Source of the DNA: an uncultured Bacteroidia bacterium
GTDB taxonomy: Bacteria > Bacteroidota > Bacteroidia > Bacteroidales > UBA932
Assembly: GCA_902795785.1 (NCBI GenBank)
Contig: CADBMK010000016.1
Location: 1-17,616, forward strand
Length of the DNA: 17,616 nt
Direction of reading: 5' to 3'
Shown piece after piece: positions 13,324 to 17,616 of this stretch. The notes beneath the pieces are model-generated. The model was not told where the DNA came from. It made no database searches and saw only the letters and a list, made by a program, of their open reading frames with translations. How positions within the stretch are numbered: the stretch's first letter is position 1; the number at the start of each line of letters is the position of its first letter. The translations under genes and the position numbers were made by a program.

Positions 13324-15531
13324 ATGATAAAGCGTGTAATTAAAAGAGATGGCCGAATTGTGCCTTTCGACAATCAGAAAATTGTTGCTGCAATTCTAAA
13401 AGCCATGGATGTTACGGAGGCTGGGCAGGATATCGTCCTTGCTGCCAAGATTGCTGACGCCATTTCCAAGAAGAACAAGGAAGAGATGGGTGTCGAGGAC
13501 ATCCAGGATGCAGTCGAACTCGAACTCATGAAGAGCCCCCGCAAGGAGGTTGCCAAGAAATACATCGCTTATCGAAACAAGAGAAGCCTTGCCCGTAAGG
13601 CAAAGACCCGCGAGATTTTTGCGGACATCATTGCAGCCCAGGCAAACGACATTACCCGTGAGAATGCCAACATGAATGCGGACACTCCTGCGGGCATGAT
13701 GATGAAGTTCGCTTCAGAGGCTACCAAGACTTATGTGGACGAGAGCCTCCTTTCTGACGACGTTTACGATGCCGTCAAGAATGGCTATATCCACATTCAC
13801 GACAAGGATTACTATCCTACCAAATCCCTTACCTGTCTCCAGCACCCTCTTGACAAGATTCTTAACGAGGGTTTCCAGGCAGGACACGGCGAGTCCCGTC
13901 CTGCTAAGCGTATCGAGACTGCGGCAGTGCTTGCCTGCATCTCAATGGAGACCGTGCAGAACGAGATGCACGGAGGTCAGGCCATCCCTGCCTTCGACTT
14001 CTATCTCGCTCCTTATGTAAGGAAGACATTCCAGGAGGAAATCACCCGTATCGGAGACTTCGAGGGCGTGGATTACAGCATGCTCAAGAATGTCCAGATC
14101 GACGATTATATCAAGAGAGACCTTACCGGTCTGCGTGGAGAGCAGAAGGCTATCCAGCATGCCATCAATATGACTGTCGGCCGTGTTCATCAGGCTATGG
14201 AGGCGTTCGTCCACAATATGAACACCATCCACTCACGCGGCGGTAACCAGGTTGTCTTCTCTTCAATCAACTACGGAACCGATACATCGGCTGAAGGCCG
14301 CTGTATCATCCGTGAAATCCTCAATACTACCTACGAGGGTGTGGGCAATGGGGCAACCGCCATCTTCCCTATCCAGATCTGGAAGAAGAAGAGAGGCGTA
14401 AGCTACCTCCCTGAGGATCCTAACTATGACCTCTACAAGTTCGCGTGCAAAGTGACGGCCCGCCGTTTCTTCCCGAACTTCATTAATCTTGACGCTCCAT
14501 ACAATCATCACGAGCTTTGGAGAATCGACGACCCTGAAAGATATAAATACGAGTGCGCAACAATGGGCTGTCGTACCAGAGTCTTCGAGAACCGTTTCGG
14601 TGAGAAGACTTCAATAGGCCGTGGTAACCTCTCATTCACTACGGTGAACATCGTGAGAATCGCCATCGAGTGTATGGAGGAACAGAACAAGGAAAAGAGA
14701 ATTGCACTTTTCTTCGAGAAGTTCGACAAGGTTCTCGACATCGCCGCAAAGCAGCTTAACGAGCGTTTCGATTTCCAGAAGACAGCCCTTGCAAAGCAGT
14801 TCCCTCTTCTTATGGGCAAGCTTTGGGTAGGTAGCGAGAAACTCGGACCTAACGACCCAATTGAATCTGTAATCAACCAGGGTACCCTCGGTATCGGATT
14901 CATCGGACTTGCAGAGTGTCTTATCGCCCTTGTAGGCAAGCATCACGGAGAGTCTGAAGAGGCTCAGGAACTCGGTCTTCGCATCATCACCCATATGCGT
15001 GACAAGGTGAACGACTACAGCGAGAAGTTCCAGCACAATTTCTCGGTTCTCGGAACACCTGCGGAAGGTCTTTCCGGACGTTTTACCAAGATGGACCGCA
15101 AGACCTTCGGCATCATCCCGGGTGTGACCGACAAGGACTATTACACAAACTCAAGCCACGTTCCGGTTTATTTCCATTGTACTCCTAAGCACAAGGCGGA
15201 AGTCGAGGCTCCTTACCACAACCTTGAGAGAGGCGGTCACATCTTCTACGTAGAGATTGATGGAGATGCAACCCACAATCCTGAGGCCATTATGAACATC
15301 GTCGATCTTATGGACAAGTACGACATTGGATACGGCTCTGTAAACCATAACCGCAACCGTTGCCTTGACTGCGGTTACGAGGATGCTACAGAGGGTCTGA
15401 CAGAGTGCCCGCACTGCCATGGCCATAATATCGACACACTTCAGCGCATTACCGGTTACCTTGTCGGTACTACTAATCGCTGGAACAGCGGAAAGCTTGC
15501 GGAGCTCCGTGACAGAGTGGTTCACAAGTAA
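13324..15531 (+). CDS. nrdD: Anaerobic (class III) ribonucleoside-triphosphate reductase
   Basis: Oxygen-sensitive glycyl-radical enzyme that reduces ribonucleoside triphosphates to deoxy forms for DNA synthesis in anaerobic cells. The 735 residues are complete: an N-terminal ATP-cone (RDGRIVPFDNQKIVAAILKA, about residues 8-27) for allosteric control, a central ten-stranded barrel with KSLTCLQHPL (about 166-175) and CATMGCRTRVFENRFG (about 412-427) carrying active-site cysteines, a zinc site formed by Cys680, Cys683, Cys695 and Cys698, and the C-terminal radical loop RITGYL, where Gly711 is the expected radical residue. Regulation: own promoter, with a ~125 nt leader and a possible small upstream ORF. 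Its activase NrdG is encoded at 2851-3360 on the opposite strand. The metallophosphoesterase gene begins 9 nt after the stop. Confidence 0.97.
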   Translation: MIKRVIKRDGRIVPFDNQKIVAAILKAMDVTEAGQDIVLAAKIADAISKKNKEEMGVEDIQDAVELELMKSPRKEVAKKYIAYRNKRSLARKAKTREIFADIIAAQANDITRENANMNADTPAGMMMKFASEATKTYVDESLLSDDVYDAVKNGYIHIHDKDYYPTKSLTCLQHPLDKILNEGFQAGHGESRPAKRIETAAVLACISMETVQNEMHGGQAIPAFDFYLAPYVRKTFQEEITRIGDFEGVDYSMLKNVQIDDYIKRDLTGLRGEQKAIQHAINMTVGRVHQAMEAFVHNMNTIHSRGGNQVVFSSINYGTDTSAEGRCIIREILNTTYEGVGNGATAIFPIQIWKKKRGVSYLPEDPNYDLYKFACKVTARRFFPNFINLDAPYNHHELWRIDDPERYKYECATMGCRTRVFENRFGEKTSIGRGNLSFTTVNIVRIAIECMEEQNKEKRIALFFEKFDKVLDIAAKQLNERFDFQKTALAKQFPLLMGKLWVGSEKLGPNDPIESVINQGTLGIGFIGLAECLIALVGKHHGESEEAQELGLRIITHMRDKVNDYSEKFQHNFSVLGTPAEGLSGRFTKMDRKTFGIIPGVTDKDYYTNSSHVPVYFHCTPKHKAEVEAPYHNLERGGHIFYVEIDGDATHNPEAIMNIVDLMDKYDIGYGSVNHNRNRCLDCGYEDATEGLTECPHCHGHNIDTLQRITGYLVGTTNRWNSGKLAELRDRVVHK

Positions 15532-15540
15532 TCTATAATA

Positions 15541-17073
15541 ATGAAGAAACCTGTTATTATCGCTGCACTGTTTTTTGCAGCGTTCGCAACCAGCCTTAAT
15601 GCCGGCAACATCGTCGGAAAGGTTACTTGTCAAGGAAAAGGTGTCCCGGGAGTCCAGGTATCGGACGGCCGGGACATCGTCTTGACAGATGCTGAAGGAA
15701 ATTATAGCCTTGACAGCAAAAAAGATCAGGGCTTTGTTTTTATCTCCACGCCTTCAGGGTATGTTCCTGTGATGAGGGATGCCCTTCAGGCAGACTTCTA
15801 TGCCCATCTTACCGAGGACGCAGATGTTCAGGAAAGTCATGATTTCGAGCTCCTGGAGCAGAATCAGGATACCTATAGCGTAATCTTTTTTACGGATGCG
15901 CATATAACCAACGACCCAAAGAAAAAGGATTTTGATCTTCTTCACGATGTGGCCGCTCCGGCCATGAGGAAGACGGCTGCCGAGCTTGGCGGCAAGGGTC
16001 CCGTGTACCTTATGCAGCTTGGTGACTTCTCTCACGACCTGTACTGGTACGAGAACGGGTGCAACCTCGAGGATGTTTACAATGTCTTCCTCAGGGAGGG
16101 GTTCGCCGGACCGATGTACAGTGTCTCCGGCAACCATGATAACGATGGCGGAGTACGCACGGACAACACGGACAGGGATTCGGAGCATCTGTATCGCAAA
16201 ATCCTCGGACCGGAGTACTATTCACTCAACATCGGACGTCAGCACTGGATTTTCATGGACGATATACAGTACCTGAACGTAGTCAGTGAGAAGATGAAAC
16301 CGAACAAGGGTATAGTCGGAGACCGTTCTTACAATCACGGATTTACCGGTGAGGAGATGGAGTGGCTCGGTAAAGACCTCTCTTTCCTTCCGGATACGGC
16401 GGATGTTTATCTCTGTGTCCACATTCCTGTGATTGCCAGCAATGGACGCCAGACTTTTTTCCGGGATTCCCAGATGGATTCTCTTCAGACTATGTTCAGC
16501 CGCTTCGGAAAGGTTCACGTCCAGTGCGGCCATTCCCACAGGATGGAGTTTGTGGACAGTGACAAGTTCCCGGCTTTTTCCGAGGTTATAATCCCGGCCT
16601 TCTCAGGCAATATGTGGACCTCGAAGCCTGACCGCTTCGTGGGCGAGGACGGCGAGCCTGCCGGAACTCTCTCATTCACTTTCACCGGAAGGGACAAGGA
16701 TATGCATTACTGGTCTCATCAGTTCGGGGAGAAGAACTTCCGCGTAATTGATATGAATCAGGTGGTGTCGGGAAATCCTGCTTCTGAGAATAAGAATGTT
16801 GTCTACATAGAGTGGTGGATGGCCCGCAAGGGTTATTCTCTCCAGGTTCTGGAGGGCAGGAAAGTCCGCCCCGTAGAGAAGATTGTTGGCCAGGATCCGT
16901 ATTTTAAGATGAACTTGCCTAAGAAAACCCAGAAGTCACGCCATCTTTTCAAGGTTCAGGCTAAGACTGCCAGAAAGCCTCTTGTTGTCAGGGAGGTGAG
17001 GGACAGTGACGGAGCCGTTATGTATCAGGAGACGGTACGCCGACCTAAGCCGATCGTTCCAGGAATGGAATAA
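15541..17073 (+). CDS. Secreted calcineurin-like metallophosphoesterase with N- and C-terminal accessory domains
   Basis: An exported phosphoesterase with a dinuclear metal centre; the substrate cannot be predicted. The 510 residues start with a signal peptide (MKKPVIIAALFFAAFATSLNAG, cleavage near residue 21). Next is a beta-sandwich domain (about 22-105) of the carboxypeptidase-regulatory type: GNIVGKVTCQGKGVPGVQVSDG...TDAEGNYSL. The catalytic domain follows (about 110-360) with all five metal motifs: FFTDAHI (D-x-H), QLGDFSHD, SGNHDND, CVHIPV and QCGHSHR. A C-terminal beta-rich domain (about 360-510) completes the 'MetallophosN-Metallophos-MetallophosC' order common in gut Bacteroidota. 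No lipobox Cys follows the signal peptide, so the protein is probably periplasmic or secreted. It lies 9 nt after nrdD and may be co-transcribed, though no functional link to nrdD is apparent. Confidence 0.92.
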   Translation: MKKPVIIAALFFAAFATSLNAGNIVGKVTCQGKGVPGVQVSDGRDIVLTDAEGNYSLDSKKDQGFVFISTPSGYVPVMRDALQADFYAHLTEDADVQESHDFELLEQNQDTYSVIFFTDAHITNDPKKKDFDLLHDVAAPAMRKTAAELGGKGPVYLMQLGDFSHDLYWYENGCNLEDVYNVFLREGFAGPMYSVSGNHDNDGGVRTDNTDRDSEHLYRKILGPEYYSLNIGRQHWIFMDDIQYLNVVSEKMKPNKGIVGDRSYNHGFTGEEMEWLGKDLSFLPDTADVYLCVHIPVIASNGRQTFFRDSQMDSLQTMFSRFGKVHVQCGHSHRMEFVDSDKFPAFSEVIIPAFSGNMWTSKPDRFVGEDGEPAGTLSFTFTGRDKDMHYWSHQFGEKNFRVIDMNQVVSGNPASENKNVVYIEWWMARKGYSLQVLEGRKVRPVEKIVGQDPYFKMNLPKKTQKSRHLFKVQAKTARKPLVVREVRDSDGAVMYQETVRRPKPIVPGME

Positions 17074-17100
17074 CAAACATTGGGAGTCCTAGGTCTCGCA

Positions 17101-17118
17101 TTTTGAAATCATCATTCT
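17101..17118 (+). repeat. Left terminal inverted repeat
   Basis: TTTTGAAATCATCATTCT, exact reverse complement of 17559-17576. The base outside each end (A at 17100, A at 17577) no longer pairs, so the repeat limit is sharp. Confidence 0.9.
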
Positions 17119-17262
17119 CATTGAATGGCCTCACACGATGCTGAGAGCCATCATTCGAAGAATGACTTCGTTTGCAGAGGGGGGATATTCCCCTAAAACC
17201 ATCCCTGGCCCGCCTCTATGACATCCACGCAAGAATGATAGTTTGAAACTGTTACCAAACTC

Positions 17263-17354
17263 ACTCAGGCAAAGTGGACTGGATAGTAAACAGGCAAGGA
17301 GAACTGACAAAATAAACTGGCGAAATAGACTGGCGATGTGACTAGGCAAGCGTG
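17263..17354 (+). repeat. Degenerate ~13 nt tandem repeat at the element centre
   Basis: Seven consecutive units of 12-15 nt start with AC: at 17263 (ACTCAGGCAAAGTGG), 17278 (ACTGGATAGTAA), 17290 (ACAGGCAAGGAGA), 17303 (ACTGACAAAATAA), 17316 (ACTGGCGAAATAG), 17329 (ACTGGCGATGTG) and 17341 (ACTAGGCAAGCGTG). The period is close to 13 nt. Two sub-types recur, ACTGG-led and A-x-AGGCAA-led. The similarity is loose and was judged by eye. Confidence 0.45.
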
Positions 17355-17558
17355 ACCACAAGCAAAGCGCAGTGGTGGGATGAGCATCAGCGAAGGCGTA
17401 CGGAGGAGACAGCCTGCTGCGTAGAAGTTTTGAAAAGATCATTCCTGGTATAGAGTCATAGAAATGAGTCTAGAGGTGAATGGTGAGCATATCCCCCCTT
17501 TGAGGTCGAAGTCATTCTCAGAGATATGCCCCACAGATATGCAGGAAGGAGAATAGCA

Positions 17559-17576
17559 AGAATGATGATTTCAAAA
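17559..17576 (-). repeat. Right terminal inverted repeat
   Basis: AGAATGATGATTTCAAAA, exact reverse complement of 17101-17118. The core octamer AGAATGAT or AGAATGAC recurs with small changes inside both arms of the element. Confidence 0.9.
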
Positions 17577-17616
17577 ACTGCAAAGGGAGAAAGATGTCCA
17601 GAAATAAAAAAAGAGA

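Larger units (their letters stand above)
17101..17576. repeat. 476 bp inverted-repeat element (MITE-like) in the non-coding right end
   Basis: The two ends are perfect 18 bp inverted repeats: 17101-17118 and 17559-17576. Reading inwards, further matched blocks sit at identical distances from each end: AGAATGACTTCG at offset 58 (17159-17170 with 17507-17518), AGGGGGGATAT at offset 77 (17178-17188 with 17489-17499), TCTATGAC at offset 114 (17215-17222 with 17455-17462) and a weaker block at offset 131 (17232-17250 with 17427-17445). Aligned by hand without gaps, the two 150 nt arms agree at about 89 positions. The central 176 bp is not part of the pairing. No transposase is encoded and no clean target-site duplication is visible. 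It may be a miniature transposable element, an old pair of inverted repeats, or a sequence kept for its RNA or DNA fold. The flanks 17074-17100 and 17577-17616 hold nothing else recognisable. Confidence 0.8.

Noticed and set aside
17080..17098. Near-palindrome GAGTCCTAGGTCTC after the metallophosphoesterase gene as a terminator
   Set aside because: The symmetric core leaves no room for a loop, and only a short T-run follows; no stable hairpin can be drawn.
17131..17442. 103-codon minus-strand frame in the right-end non-coding region
   Set aside because: It lies across the arms and tandem repeats of the inverted-repeat element, has low-complexity Leu/Ser/Pro-rich composition, no recognisable domain and no promoter; more likely a by-product of the repeat sequence.

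Overview
The window looks like chromosomal DNA of a Bacteroidota member, most likely an uncultured gut-type Bacteroidales. The main signs are repeated promoter cores of the TAnnTTTG type (four exact copies of TATATTTG or TATTTTTG ahead of plus-strand genes or leaders, one on the minus strand), a general absence of Shine-Dalgarno sequences, A/T-rich short leaders, a Bacteroidales-type malate dehydrogenase, and secreted proteins with Bacteroidota-style signal sequences. Species cannot be fixed from the sequence alone.

Layout. 1-2847 (+) is a tightly packed operon: the 3' end of a pnuC-like transporter gene, sufC, an unusually short sufD, tsaE and ispE, with 3-4 nt gaps or a 4 nt overlap. 2851-6201 (-) converges on it with a 3 nt gap and reads, in transcription order, a periplasmic/outer-membrane TPR protein, an EnvC-like degenerate LytM protein and nrdG. 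A divergent 151 bp gap leads to 6353-9159 (+): a lipoprotein of unknown function and a ComM/YifB-type AAA+ ATPase overlapping by 4 nt. Next come mdh with a good intrinsic terminator, and a transketolase split into two adjacent genes (10329-12139). 12140-12375 is a structured leader holding a possible 25-codon ORF ahead of a phosphopantetheinyl transferase. After another intrinsic terminator, nrdD (13324-15531) sits behind a ~125 nt leader with a possible 23-codon ORF. A secreted metallophosphoesterase follows nrdD closely. 17074-17616 has no convincing gene; it holds a 476 bp element built as a long, diverged inverted repeat with a degenerate ~13 nt tandem repeat at its centre.

How the genes fit together. 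Most are housekeeping: Fe-S cluster assembly (SufC, SufD), tRNA t6A modification (TsaE), isoprenoid synthesis (IspE), cell-wall remodelling (EnvC-like plus TPR lipoprotein/periplasmic partner), central carbon metabolism (Mdh, transketolase), carrier-protein activation (PPTase) and anaerobic dNTP synthesis. NrdG, a radical-SAM [4Fe-4S] enzyme, activates NrdD, yet the two genes are 10 kb apart and on opposite strands. The set fits an anaerobe.

Most worth a second look: the symmetric inverted-repeat element at the right end, the two long leaders with putative small ORFs upstream of the PPTase and nrdD, and the 210-residue SufD lacking the usual N-terminal half. I found no strong evidence of a wholly new multi-gene system; no CRISPR array, tRNA, rRNA or transposase was seen.
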